Source: Chloroflexota bacterium (GTDB taxonomy: Bacteria; Chloroflexota; FW602-bin22; JACPRP01). Taken from it: 64,000 bases of DNA. The position numbers and the translations under genes are program-made. Below the pieces are notes generated by a model. The model was not told the DNA's origin. It ran no database searches and saw nothing but the letters and a program-made list of their open reading frames with translations. Shown here piece after piece: positions 17,998 through 26,692 of this stretch (position 1 is its first letter; each line of letters starts with the position of its first letter). The stretch is taken from NCBI GenBank assembly GCA_016210495.1, contig JACQUC010000186.1, positions 43,278 through 107,277 of the forward strand, read 5' to 3'.

Positions 17998-19188
17998 TCA
18001 TCTGCGCGAAAGCGGTTCGCCGGTCCCTACCTCTGCCACTTCTGCCAACGCCTCGCTATTGAACACCGCGGTCATCTTTGCCAGGCTTTCGTCAACCGGA
18101 ACGCCATTCTCGTCTACTAGCCCGTAGGTACCATCTACGGGCTCAGGACCGGCGGTCGTCCAAACGTACAGAATGCCGCCCAGCACGATAGCTGGATGCG
18201 AGCGAATAATGTTCCACATGCTGACGTAGGCGTCGGCACGCTCCCCTCGGTTCACGCCAATTGGCGCGAACTCCGAGACAATCACCGGACCATCCCACCC
18301 GTTGGTGCGCCAACTGGCCAACGCCGTTTGAATTCTGTAAGTGTAAATGTTCATACCGTACGCAAGCCACGGCCGCTTGACGCCATCCCTCGCCAGCGCC
18401 TCTGCAATGAAGTAGGCAAACGGGTCCTCGGCCTCGCGGTATAAGACTGGGTGATTCGGATCGAGTTGGCGGACCATATCCGCAAGCTCTACATAGAATT
18501 CGGCGAAACCCTGCGCGCGTTCATCCCCTTCGATGGCGAACAAAACCTCGTTACCAATCCCCCACATGCGGACTGCCGGGCAGTCCTTGAACCGCTCGAC
18601 CATGGCCGCTACGTTCTGCTTGAGCCACTCTCGCAACGAGGGATCCTTGTAGTTGGCGTCTGGCGGCAAGTAGTACGGCATAATGACCCCGATGCCGTAT
18701 TCTTGCGCCACGCCAAGGGTGAGCTCATCGAACCTGTCGTGATCGTAGCCTTTGTCCTTCTCCCACCCTATGATGGTGTTTATGCCAGACTTCTTCATCT
18801 GTACGAAGTCTTTTCGGTAGCGCTCCGCTCTCTCACCCGGAGTCAGGAAGCGGTAGACGGAGTTGTAGCCAACCCCACGAATCCCCTGCCGTTGGCCATT
18901 CACCGTGTAAACGTAGTCGAACTGGCTCCCCGAGATGGTCACGACACTGGAGCCGGCGCAGCTTGGGGGAGACTCTGGATCGATGACTCCGCCGCCTGTG
19001 CTTTCGACCACAATGCTAGATACGTCTGCCGGAGCGCCGGCCGCGCCGGGGCCATTCCCGCCTGGTCCGTCGTCTTGGACCGGGCCTGCAATTGCGAGAG
19101 GTGCCATCGGTAATGAGAGACCGAGGAAAACCGTCAGAAACGCTACAAACAGTCGCCTTACTGAACTCTTAGCTACAATGCTGATCAA
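17998..19188 (-). CDS. Secreted glycoside hydrolase, GH2-type TIM barrel
   Basis: 396 residues. A signal peptide (RLFVAFLTVFLGLSLPM, cleavage probably after AIAG) precedes a Gly/Asp/Pro-rich linker (~35-85). The catalytic barrel follows, with GIRGVGYNSVYRF (the RG-N opening of the GH2 C-terminal domain), the acid/base Glu in WGIGNEVL and the probable nucleophile in IVSEFAP. The sugar-binding beta domains that usually precede the GH2 barrel are missing, so this is a barrel-only form similar to some GH5/GH2-like secreted enzymes. TTG start at 19188. It is convergent with the glycosyltransferase pair, only 9 bp between the stops. The likely role is trimming extracellular or envelope polysaccharide; the substrate is unknown. 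Confidence 0.78.
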   Translation of the reverse strand: MISIVAKSSVRRLFVAFLTVFLGLSLPMAPLAIAGPVQDDGPGGNGPGAAGAPADVSSIVVESTGGGVIDPESPPSCAGSSVVTISGSQFDYVYTVNGQRQGIRGVGYNSVYRFLTPGERAERYRKDFVQMKKSGINTIIGWEKDKGYDHDRFDELTLGVAQEYGIGVIMPYYLPPDANYKDPSLREWLKQNVAAMVERFKDCPAVRMWGIGNEVLFAIEGDERAQGFAEFYVELADMVRQLDPNHPVLYREAEDPFAYFIAEALARDGVKRPWLAYGMNIYTYRIQTALASWRTNGWDGPVIVSEFAPIGVNRGERADAYVSMWNIIRSHPAIVLGGILYVWTTAGPEPVDGTYGLVDENGVPVDESLAKMTAVFNSEALAEVAEVGTGEPLSRR

Positions 19189-19424
19189 CTTTCGTTCAAT
19201 CCACCCCCAAACTAGAATTGGTACTCTTCAACGTGTTCTTGAGTTGTCCGTCGGCATCGCCAAGGAACCAATTCCCGGTTTTGTCGTCGACGGACACGTC
19301 GTTGTAATAGCATCCAATGTTGTGAAGACGCAACTCCACAACGTGGCGGCTGTAGCCAAGCTGGATCTCCAAACATCCCTGTGGCGAGCGTTTAGTCGAA
19401 CGAGATGGGCTACGCGAGACTATA

Positions 19425-19679
19425 CTATTGCACGAGCTTCAGCACCACATCGTGCTCTCGCACGTGCTCCGACACCATAATCGCCACGTCATCCCCAGGC
19501 TTGGCGACGTTTACAGACCTGTGCTCAATCTGCATCGATTCTACAGTCATGGTTAAGTCGGTGGTACGGCCCTTGATCCTGATCGTGTCGCCGACATCAA
19601 GATCGTCGATCAGATTCAAGGCTGCCACGCCCAGATGGCTGAAATAGTGGGTAACCACACCGATCTCTTTCTCCGCCAC
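19425..19679 (-). CDS. Stand-alone EF-Tu domain-2-like small protein
   Basis: 84 residues forming a single beta barrel like domain 2 of translation GTPases: GVVTHYFSHLGVAAL, then DDLDVGDTIRIKG and TVESMQIEHRSV, then VAKPGDDVAIMV. These proteins are annotated as translation elongation factor-like; they lack the GTPase domain and their role is not known. GTG at 19679 is chosen because GAGGAAAGG lies upstream; the longer in-frame extension is not conserved-looking and AT-rich. A TATGAT box about 45 bp upstream suggests its own promoter. About 235 bp on its downstream side, up to the glycoside hydrolase start, hold nothing I can name. Confidence 0.75.
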   Translation of the reverse strand: MAEKEIGVVTHYFSHLGVAALNLIDDLDVGDTIRIKGRTTDLTMTVESMQIEHRSVNVAKPGDDVAIMVSEHVREHDVVLKLVQ

Positions 19680-19915
19680 GGGTCGGCACCGCCTTTCCTC
19701 ACTTTGAGCTACATCATACCATTTCTGAGAACAAAAATGAATACCTTTTTGCCTGATATTCTTCTTAAGCACTAGACGCTCGCCTGCAAGATGAGTATGA
19801 ACCTGCTAAGCGACACCCGCCTTTCTTCTGTAGTGCGGTTGTCGGGAGATTATGTAAAGATCCAAGAGACAAGCCACAGCGCCGGCCTGAGAGCGAATGT
19901 CCCCTTCCAGTGTGC

Positions 19916-19921
19916 TATAAT
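19916..19921 (+). promoter_or_regulatory. -10 box (TATAAT) for the small hypothetical gene
   Basis: Perfect TATAAT 27 bp before the ATG; no convincing -35 at the right spacing. Confidence 0.35.
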
Positions 19922-19942
19922 GGGCTAGAGGAGGTGGATGAG

Positions 19943-20257
19943 ATGCTTTTCGATGAAAGACAGAGGCAGATAATCGATGATCACCTGTACCTGGACGATC
20001 TCGGGGAACTTGACGGCCCGACATTAACACTCAAACTGAACAAGCGTCAACTCCGCTTTGTTCTTCGCGCTATCGAGCATTTTGGGCACACGATGTGCCC
20101 GATGGAGGGAAACGGCGAGGACTGCTCATTTGTGTTCTGGACCGAGAGCGCTCACTCGGGATCCATCCAGCGGAACTGCGGGAACGCGTGTGCGGAATGG
20201 CTTGGCCGCCTTGTAGTCGATGCAATCCCTGCCACGTTCCCTGCCAGGGGCTACTGA
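19943..20257 (+). CDS. Hypothetical small acidic protein
   Basis: 104 residues, not recognised. It is acidic at the N-terminus (RQRQIIDDHLYLDDLGELDG), then has a strand-rich TLTLKLNKRQLRFVLRAI and four Cys residues (MCPME, EDCSF, RNCGNACAEW) that could bind a metal or form disulfides. ATG 19943 is set by GAGGAGGTG just upstream, which is a strong ribosome site. A TATAAT box precedes it, so it is likely a single-gene transcript. Confidence 0.6.
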   Translation: MLFDERQRQIIDDHLYLDDLGELDGPTLTLKLNKRQLRFVLRAIEHFGHTMCPMEGNGEDCSFVFWTESAHSGSIQRNCGNACAEWLGRLVVDAIPATFPARGY

Positions 20258-20282
20258 GCTAACCGGCAAATTCGGCAAAGTA

Positions 20283-20311
20283 TTGACAAGGCCCACTCCC
20301 CATGATATGGT
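20283..20311 (+). promoter_or_regulatory. Sigma70-type promoter for the permease operon
   Basis: TTGACA, 17-bp spacer, TATGGT. The -10 surroundings (ATGATATGGTAGCC) are identical to those of the promoter at 31200-31228 on the - strand. The leader to the TTG start at 20480 is about 165 bp. Confidence 0.6.
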
Positions 20312-20479
20312 AGCCTTGCCGATACAGTCCATTCCAAGGGCATCAAGAGGGGAGTGTTTTGTCCTCGCGTCCGCCCGCCCAGAGTTGGGCCCGCGCCACT
20401 GGCATCCCGACCACAATGCCATCTGTATAGATGAGCGTAGGGTAGGCCACTTGCGCTGATTAAGTCGAGGTGGTGAAGA

Positions 20480-21265
20480 TTGAAGAAGAGCATCTGGAAA
20501 GATACCAAACTCAGTGGTCTAGTTCTTATCGTGCTTCTCTGCATACTATGGGAACTCTCGTATGTCACCAATCTGGTTAACTCGATGTCTTGGCCCTCCC
20601 TCTCCTCCGTTGTGCGTTCGTTTGTTCAGCTTCTTATCAATGGTGAGATCATCAGCAATGTGATTCCCAGTCTGCAAAGACTCGCTTTCGGCTACATTAT
20701 CGCCGTCATCCTGGGCGTCGTCATCGGTCTCTTTATGGGTTACTTCCGAGAGGTCTTCAATCTTCTGGAGCCCCTGACAGAGATCCTGCGTCCGATCCCC
20801 AGCCCTGCCTATATCCCCGTCGTAATCCTCTTCCTCGGCATTGACGACGAGATGAAGGTTTTCATGATCGTTTTTGCGTCTTTCTTTCCGATACTGCTCA
20901 ATACCTACAGCGGCGTAAGGGCGGTGGACCCGGTGCAGGTGAACACGGCGCGTACGTTCGGTCTGAGCAGTTGGAAGATCGTACGGCAAATTGTTATTCC
21001 TGCTGCTTCCCCATATATCATCACAGGCATGCGAATAAGCCTCGCCATCTCTCTTATCCTTGTAGTGATATCCGAGATGGTAGCCGCAAACAGCGGCATC
21101 GGCTTCTTCATCTTGAACGCACAGCGCTCGTTCCGAGTCAAGGAGATGTACGCGGGTATTATCGCCCTCGCCATTATTGGCTATTCCTTAAACAGCCTGT
21201 TTTTGGCTTTCGAGCGAAAGCTTATGGCCTGGCATATTGGCGCTACCAAGAAGGAAGCTGTTTGA
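20480..21265 (+). CDS. ABC transporter permease, SsuC/TauC/nitrate-type
   Basis: 261 residues with about six membrane spans. The EAA loop for contact with the ATPase is at VNTARTFGLSSWKIVRQIV, followed by IPAASPYIITGMR, the classical binding-protein-dependent permease signature. Relatives import sulfonates, taurine, nitrate, or pyrimidine and thiamine precursors with an NMT1/SsuA-type binding protein. No ATPase gene is adjacent. A binding protein of the matching type is encoded at 33161, 12 kb away, so the system is split or incomplete here. TTG 20480 follows CGAGGTGGTGA. It leads an operon with a small gene, a CoA ligase and a PduX-like kinase. Confidence 0.88.
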   Translation: MKKSIWKDTKLSGLVLIVLLCILWELSYVTNLVNSMSWPSLSSVVRSFVQLLINGEIISNVIPSLQRLAFGYIIAVILGVVIGLFMGYFREVFNLLEPLTEILRPIPSPAYIPVVILFLGIDDEMKVFMIVFASFFPILLNTYSGVRAVDPVQVNTARTFGLSSWKIVRQIVIPAASPYIITGMRISLAISLILVVISEMVAANSGIGFFILNAQRSFRVKEMYAGIIALAIIGYSLNSLFLAFERKLMAWHIGATKKEAV

Positions 21266-21314
21266 TATTCCTTCCTGGGCATATTCGACGAGTTTACAGG
21301 AGGTTGTAAGTCTG

Positions 21315-21530
21315 ATGACAAGGGAAGTCACGATTCTCGGCGACGAGACTTTGACTGAGGTCGAAGGCAAGGTCCTTAGCATTTATCAGGACCTAAAAGA
21401 TCTCTTGCGGCGCCCTGATCTATCGCCGTGCGTCCTGTTCAACGCCAGGCAGGCGTTGGCTGATATGTACCCGATCGTGAACGACCTCGGTCTGCTGCAC
21501 GAGCATCTCATCGACGACTATGAAGTATAG
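21315..21530 (+). CDS. Hypothetical 71-residue protein
   Basis: Not recognised. The sequence is helical with an acidic end (LHEHLIDDYEV) and a segment LEDLL-like in LSIYQDLKDLLRRPD. AGGAGGT at 21298-21304 precedes ATG 21315. It sits 49 bp after the permease and 21 bp before the CoA ligase, so it is almost certainly in the same operon; its small size suggests an accessory or regulatory subunit. Confidence 0.55.
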   Translation: MTREVTILGDETLTEVEGKVLSIYQDLKDLLRRPDLSPCVLFNARQALADMYPIVNDLGLLHEHLIDDYEV

Positions 21531-21551
21531 AGGCTCAAGGGGGAAGATAAT

Positions 21552-22892
21552 GTGATCAGTCGCGAGTACTCCAAGTACTGGAATCCGAAGGTGGAGCTGG
21601 CAGAGCGCTGGCAACTGGAGAAGATGCAGCTCTACAAGTTTCAAAAGACGATCGAGTGGGCACATAGCCACTGTGGTCTTTGGCGACGCAAGCTGGATGC
21701 AGCCAGTGTACATCCAAGCCAAATCAAGACTCTCGACGATGCGCGCCGCGTGCCATTTATGACGAAGAAGGAATACCTGGATTCTCAAGCGGAGCAGCCG
21801 CCATATGGCGACATTCTGGCCATTTCGCAGGAGCAGGGCGTGAAGTATCATCAGACGTCTGGTACGTCAGGTCGTGCACCGCTGCGCGTCTTGGATGGTC
21901 GCCGAGACTGGTCGTGGCTGGCCGATAGTTGGGCGGAGGGGCTCTGGGCTGTGGGCGTTCGGCCTGACGATGTCGCCTACTTGGCCTTCTCGTATGGTCC
22001 CTTTATGGGCTTTTGGATTGCGCATTATGGCTTCGACAGAATCGGTGCCATCGTCATCAGCGGAGGAGGCCAGACTACCGAAGGCAGGCTCAGGCAGATT
22101 ATCGATCTTGGCGTCACCGTGGTTGCCGCCACTCCCACCTATGCCCTGCGAATGGCGCAGACGGCGCGCGAGATGGGCGTCGATCTGGCTAAAGATACTA
22201 AGGTAAGGATAACCGTTCACGCTGGTGAGCCGGGGGCTAGTATCCCTGCCACCAAGAATGCGTTAGAGGCCGCATGGGGTTCGAGGGTCGCCGATTACGG
22301 CGGGATGAGTGAGTCTGGCTGCAACTTCTACTTTACGTGCGCCGAGCGCGACATCAGCGTCCACATCCAGGAGGATCATTATCTTCAAGAAGTGATCGAT
22401 CCTATCACGCTGGAGCCGGTTGGCTATGGCGAACGGGGAGAGCTTGTCATTACCCCGTTCGGTCGCGGTTCACAACCGATCGTGAGGTATCGCACCGGCG
22501 ATCTGGTGGAAAGAGTACCCGCTAGCGAGTGCACGTGCGGCCGGACTTTCGACCTGTACAAAGGGGCCATTATCGGGCGAGTTGACGACATGAAGGTCAT
22601 ACGAGGCGTCAACGTCTATCCTTCGGCGGTCGAGAATATTGTGCGTGGGCACGGCGAGGTCGATGAGTTCCAGATAGTTCTCACTCGTGAGAACTACGTC
22701 GACGAGATCACCGTCAAACTCGACCCGGTGCGCGAGTATCCGCGGGAGCGCTACGACGAACTGGCGAACCTCCTGAGCAAGGAGTTGGCCGAGGCTCACG
22801 AGGGCTTGCGATTCAACGTCGATACGGTCGAGCCGGGCACATTGCCAAGATTCGAGTTGAAATCTCGGCGTCTCGTCGATAAGCGGGCCTGA
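21552..22892 (+). CDS. Phenylacetate-CoA ligase (PaaK)-family adenylate-forming enzyme
   Basis: 446 residues, typical of PaaK-like ligases (~430-450). It shows the ATP/AMP signature TSGTSGRAPLRV (about residue 103), the GEPGAS turn and adenylate motif YGGMSESG, RYRTGDLV, and the C-terminal hinge GRVDDMKVIRGVNVYPSAVE. These enzymes activate an aromatic acid as an acyl-AMP and transfer it to CoA. A CECxxC-like Cys pair (SECTCGRTF) near the hinge is common in the family. GTG start after GGGGGAAG. Co-transcribed with the permease and small gene, so it may activate the imported acid (inference). The specific acid is unknown. Confidence 0.88.
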   Translation: MISREYSKYWNPKVELAERWQLEKMQLYKFQKTIEWAHSHCGLWRRKLDAASVHPSQIKTLDDARRVPFMTKKEYLDSQAEQPPYGDILAISQEQGVKYHQTSGTSGRAPLRVLDGRRDWSWLADSWAEGLWAVGVRPDDVAYLAFSYGPFMGFWIAHYGFDRIGAIVISGGGQTTEGRLRQIIDLGVTVVAATPTYALRMAQTAREMGVDLAKDTKVRITVHAGEPGASIPATKNALEAAWGSRVADYGGMSESGCNFYFTCAERDISVHIQEDHYLQEVIDPITLEPVGYGERGELVITPFGRGSQPIVRYRTGDLVERVPASECTCGRTFDLYKGAIIGRVDDMKVIRGVNVYPSAVENIVRGHGEVDEFQIVLTRENYVDEITVKLDPVREYPRERYDELANLLSKELAEAHEGLRFNVDTVEPGTLPRFELKSRRLVDKRA

Positions 22893-22902
22893 TAGGACTT
22901 CA

Positions 22903-23847
22903 ATGATCCCATTCAGCTATGGGAAAGCCGTGGTCGGCTCGTCTTTGCGGCGAGACGGTAAGCCCGGATCGGTTGCTCGGGCCTCGGTTAGAATGCCCGG
23001 AACTTGCGGGGAACTCGTCCAGGGGACTCTTGGGGGAGTTCCCTTTCACGTTTCGTGCCCAATAGACATTTTTGCGACGGTGACCGTCGAAATAACTCGT
23101 CGGACTGACCATTGGGAATTCCCGGCTGAATCCCCCAAGGCAGCGGCGGCCGTCAGGGCGGGCTTGGCGTATCTTGGCCGCGAGAACTTCGGGGGCGTGC
23201 TCACTATCGAATCAGGGTTGCCGCGTGGGAAAGGGATGGCCAGCAGCACCGCCGACGTGGTCGGAGCGATACATGCCGTCTGCGCCGCGCTGGGCCAAAT
23301 CATTTCTCCAGAAGAAGTGGCCAGGCTGGCTCTCGGCATCGAGCCAACTGACGGCTCCGCTTTTCCCGACATTGCACTCTTCGATCATCGGTCGGGAAGG
23401 ATCTACGAGAACCTTGGGGCCTGCCCACCAATAGACATCGTCGTCCTGGATTTTGGAGGTGAAGTCGATACCGTGGCGTTCAACCAATGTGACCGCTCCG
23501 AGTTGCTGCGCGAACTGGAGCCCGAAGCCGCCGAGGCTCTGCGGCTCGTCCGCCGAGGACTAACTATCGGAGACGTTCGCGCGATTGGCCGCGGCGCTAC
23601 CTTGAGCGCGAAAGCCAATCAGAATGTCCTACACAAGCCGCAGTTGGACGCCGTAATAGCAGTTGCCGATGAAATCGATGCGCTCGGGGTTAACGTTGGC
23701 CACAGTGGCACCGTCGTCGGCGTTCTCCTGCACCCTCAAAAACACCATGCCGCCTCCGTGGCGTCGTGGGTTGCCCATCGGCTGCCTAGTCCAGAGGCGA
23801 CCTACACTTGTCAAATAATCGGTGGCGGCTTTCAGGTGGCCTACTGA
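22903..23847 (+). CDS. pduX: GHMP kinase, L-threonine kinase (PduX-like)
   Basis: 314 residues. It has the PduX-type opening MPGTCGELVQG followed by SCPIDIFATV, the GHMP ATP loop LPRGKGMASSTADVVG (about residue 105), and GIEPTDGSAF-x-DIALFDH, which in PduX replaces the usual sequence of other GHMP kinases. The last motif is GHSGTVVGVL. PduX phosphorylates L-threonine to O-phospho-L-threonine for the aminopropanol arm of cobalamin. No other cobalamin gene is in the window, so the role is based on family similarity. It starts 10 bp after the CoA ligase stop and its own stop is 27 bp from the convergent decarboxylase gene. Confidence 0.8.
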   Translation: MIPFSYGKAVVGSSLRRDGKPGSVARASVRMPGTCGELVQGTLGGVPFHVSCPIDIFATVTVEITRRTDHWEFPAESPKAAAAVRAGLAYLGRENFGGVLTIESGLPRGKGMASSTADVVGAIHAVCAALGQIISPEEVARLALGIEPTDGSAFPDIALFDHRSGRIYENLGACPPIDIVVLDFGGEVDTVAFNQCDRSELLRELEPEAAEALRLVRRGLTIGDVRAIGRGATLSAKANQNVLHKPQLDAVIAVADEIDALGVNVGHSGTVVGVLLHPQKHHAASVASWVAHRLPSPEATYTCQIIGGGFQVAY

Positions 23848-23874
23848 AGGGCACCGGGAGGCTCTTGCCACGCT

Positions 23875-24489
23875 CTAATCCCGCTTCTTGGTGTAGGTCG
23901 TCGGAAGATGTGTCCTGATAACCTTCACATTCTCCGTTCGCTCGATGTGCCTGACAAAGCGGTACTTGCACTCCACTTCGTCCATCTCGGCTGGAGGAAC
24001 TGCGGCATTGCCGGGCTCGACCTTGGCGACGATAATCGAGAGCTCATTTCTCTCCAGAGCGGCTAGCGCTTCTTTTTTGAAATCCTCTACCGTTCGTACC
24101 GTACAGGCGTGCTTGAATCCCGCCCCACGTGCGACGGCAGCGATATCGGTACCTGCCGCGGTGGCTGTGGGAATACCGCCAGAGCCTTCGTAACGTTCGT
24201 TGTCGAAAACAATATGAACGAGATTCCGGGGGCTCTGCCTGGCGATAGTCGGCAGTGCGCAGAGGTTCATAAGCAGCGCGCCGTCTCCGTCCAGCACCAC
24301 GATCTTCCGGTTGGGAAGGCATAGAGCCAGGCCCAGTGCAATTGACGAGCCCAACCCCAGGGTTCGGATGCGGAAGTTACCGTCGCTAGGCCTCAAGACC
24401 CGCCACTCCAGGTAACAAGCGGCTGCGCTGAGCGTGAGCGCATCGCCCACCTCACCGGCAATCGCTTGCAGACAATCCCATCTCTTCAT
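23875..24489 (-). CDS. Thiamine-diphosphate enzyme, sulfopyruvate-decarboxylase beta-like subunit
   Basis: 204 residues from ATG 24489. It carries the C-terminal half of a ThDP decarboxylase: GLGSSIALGLAL and the ThDP/Mg motif GDGALLMN, then NERY 20-odd residues later. In ComD/ComE and phosphonopyruvate decarboxylase the enzyme is split or fused in this way, and the beta chain holds the diphosphate site. An upstream in-frame ATG lies within the preceding gene and was rejected. The start is 1 bp after the stop of the alpha gene, so the two are translationally linked. The basic C-terminal tail (PTTYTKKRD) is unusual. Substrate (sulfopyruvate, phosphonopyruvate or another 2-oxo acid) is not decided by the sequence. 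Confidence 0.8.
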   Translation of the reverse strand: MKRWDCLQAIAGEVGDALTLSAAACYLEWRVLRPSDGNFRIRTLGLGSSIALGLALCLPNRKIVVLDGDGALLMNLCALPTIARQSPRNLVHIVFDNERYEGSGGIPTATAAGTDIAAVARGAGFKHACTVRTVEDFKKEALAALERNELSIIVAKVEPGNAAVPPAEMDEVECKYRFVRHIERTENVKVIRTHLPTTYTKKRD

Positions 24490-24490
24490 C

Positions 24491-24991
24491 CTAGGCCTCC
24501 AGAATGTCTCGTGTGAGCAGAATGGCAACGGGGTACCGCGAATCTTCCGCCAGTATCTGTGCTCTGGTGATCGTGGATTTCACCTCGTCGAGTCGCCTTG
24601 GCACGTAGTATCGAATACCCAAGCCTCGCAGAACCGGCTCGGTAACAGAGCCCACTGTTGCGAAAGTTCGATCACCGATGTCCCCGGCATAATAGACCAG
24701 CAAGAGCATAGGGATCTGGAAGTGCAGCGCAGTACTGGCAAGGGCGTTGCAGCTATTGAGAAGACCGCCGTTCTGCACGATCATCGCGGCTCTTTTTCCC
24801 GCCATGTAGGCGCCCGCGCACACGCCGATTCCCTCTTCTTCACGGCAAAGCGGCACGTGAATAAAGTCAGGATCTTTGGCGACGCGGCTCAAAACTTCGT
24901 AGAGGTTGATGTCCGGCAAGGTTGCGAGTAGATCTATCCCCGCCTCCCTTAATCCCTCTATTATCGTCTCTGGCCCGATTGCTTGAGTCAC
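24491..24991 (-). CDS. Thiamine-diphosphate enzyme, sulfopyruvate-decarboxylase alpha-like subunit
   Basis: 166 residues. This is the pyrimidine-binding half: GIDLLATLPD, then CREEEGIGVCAGAYMAGKRA with the catalytic Glu, then VQNGGLLNS. It pairs with the beta subunit encoded directly downstream to form the two-chain decarboxylase. GTG 24991 is chosen because AAGGAGGT lies about 10 bases upstream; an earlier GTG overlaps that ribosome site. It follows the aminopeptidase gene by 45 bp on the same strand. Confidence 0.8.
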   Translation of the reverse strand: MTQAIGPETIIEGLREAGIDLLATLPDINLYEVLSRVAKDPDFIHVPLCREEEGIGVCAGAYMAGKRAAMIVQNGGLLNSCNALASTALHFQIPMLLLVYYAGDIGDRTFATVGSVTEPVLRGLGIRYYVPRRLDEVKSTITRAQILAEDSRYPVAILLTRDILEA

Positions 24992-25036
24992 CTGTGAAAA
25001 CACCTCCTTGTGGGAATGGATCTGGTATGCGCGAGC

Positions 25037-26560
25037 CTAGCCCCAGGCTTCGACCAGGTCCAGCAACAGCCTGACGCCCACGCCCGTGGCGCCGGTGGGC
25101 AGATAGGGTCGATCCTTCGCAAGATAGGGCTGGTCGGATGTGTAGATATACGCTGTTCCAGCTATGTCGATGTGGACCCAGGGAGTGTCGCCGACGAAGT
25201 TCGAGAGGAAGTACGCGGCTGTAATCACCCCGGCCCACCGGCCGCCAATGTTCTTCACGTCCGCCACGTCACTCTTGATCTGCTCCCCGTACTGCTTCCA
25301 CAGAGGAAGCTGCCAAACACGCTCGCCGGATCTCTCGCCAGCCTTGCGCACCAACTCGATGGCGGCCTCGTCGTTGCCCATGATGCCGGACGCCACGGTG
25401 CCCAGGGCCACCACGCACGCCCCCGTAAGAGTGGCCAGGTCGATTACGGTGCTTGCCCCCCGTTCCACCGCGTAGGCCAGAGCGTCGGACAGCACCAGGC
25501 GCCCTTCGGCATCAGTATTTAGAACCTCGATGGTCTTGCGGTTGTATGCCGTGAGAATGTCGCCAGGTCGATAGGATGTGCTGCTGGGGAGATTCTCGGC
25601 CAGCGCCATTACGCCCAATACGTTGGCCGGCAGCTTCAGCCTGGCGGCGGCGTCGACGAAGCCAAGGACGGCGGCGGCACCGGACATATCGTGCTTCATA
25701 TTGGACATCGCATCGGCAGGCTTGATGCACAGCCCCCCGCTGTCGAACGTGATCCCTTTGCCCACGGCCGCCAGTATCTTTGCGCTTCCGGGCGCCCCCT
25801 GGTGGCGCATAATCACGAGACAAGGCGGATGAGCGCTACCCTCTCCGACGGCCAGTATCGCCCCCATCCCCTTTCGTCTGAGATCTTCGAGTTCCAGCAC
25901 CTCGCACGCAAACCCAAGCTCCTGGGCCAACGACGAAGCCTTATCCGCTACGTAGCTCGGCGTGATGATGTTGGGAGGGCCGTTAGAAAGGTCTCGGGCC
26001 AGGTTCGTGCTGTTGGCGGCGATTTCGCCACGGCGAGCCCCTTTTTCCAGGCCGGCGATGTGCCTAACGTCGGGCTCCACCATAACCATTTCCTCGATGT
26101 CACCCGGCGTGTCGTCCGTGCGTTTCTTGAATTGCTCATAGCGATAGAGGGCCAGAACTGCTCCCTCGGCCAATGCCCGGCCGCATTCCTCCGTTCCAAG
26201 CCCGGATGCACCAACCCCGTGGGCTATGGTTGCATAGCCGACAAGATTCAGGTCGCGTGCTTTCAAAGCCGCTGATGCCGAAGCTTGCCGAATCATATCG
26301 AGGGTAAACTCAGCGCGCTTGCCCAACCCGACAACCGCCACGCGCCGAGCCGGGAGCTTGCCCTGGGTGTGAATGACTGTGACCTCGTTGGGCTTACCTG
26401 AAATCTCCCTGTCGGCGATCAGTTGGGCAATAAGCCCTCCTAATGCGGCGTCCACTGCTCCTGCCACGCCGCTCGGCCTGTCCTCCCCCTCGAACACGCC
26501 TACCACCGCTAATGGCGTGTCAGTTTCTGTGATGGCGACGCGCCGAACCGTTATCTTCAT
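25037..26560 (-). CDS. pepA: Leucyl aminopeptidase (M17, cytosol aminopeptidase)
   Basis: 507 residues, full length. The C-terminal catalytic domain shows the two-zinc site in GKGITFDSGGLCIKP, KHDMSGAA and the signature NTDAEGRL, then a bicarbonate-binding Arg region; the N-terminal macro-like domain runs to ~170. The enzyme removes N-terminal residues from peptides in the cytoplasm, and some relatives bind DNA. It lies within a - strand run of catabolic and cofactor genes, 132 bp after the MoaD-MoaE fusion and 45 bp before the decarboxylase alpha gene. Confidence 0.95.
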   Translation of the reverse strand: MKITVRRVAITETDTPLAVVGVFEGEDRPSGVAGAVDAALGGLIAQLIADREISGKPNEVTVIHTQGKLPARRVAVVGLGKRAEFTLDMIRQASASAALKARDLNLVGYATIAHGVGASGLGTEECGRALAEGAVLALYRYEQFKKRTDDTPGDIEEMVMVEPDVRHIAGLEKGARRGEIAANSTNLARDLSNGPPNIITPSYVADKASSLAQELGFACEVLELEDLRRKGMGAILAVGEGSAHPPCLVIMRHQGAPGSAKILAAVGKGITFDSGGLCIKPADAMSNMKHDMSGAAAVLGFVDAAARLKLPANVLGVMALAENLPSSTSYRPGDILTAYNRKTIEVLNTDAEGRLVLSDALAYAVERGASTVIDLATLTGACVVALGTVASGIMGNDEAAIELVRKAGERSGERVWQLPLWKQYGEQIKSDVADVKNIGGRWAGVITAAYFLSNFVGDTPWVHIDIAGTAYIYTSDQPYLAKDRPYLPTGATGVGVRLLLDLVEAWG

Positions 26561-26692
26561 GATTCCTCCCCCTCGATGGAAGCACCCCTACAGGTGCCAG
26601 CCATAATCACAGCAACAATGAAGGAGGGGCTTTGATCCAAGTGCCCAAGCTACATTTTACCCGAAGGACGCCAGAATGTCTAACCGCTGATT

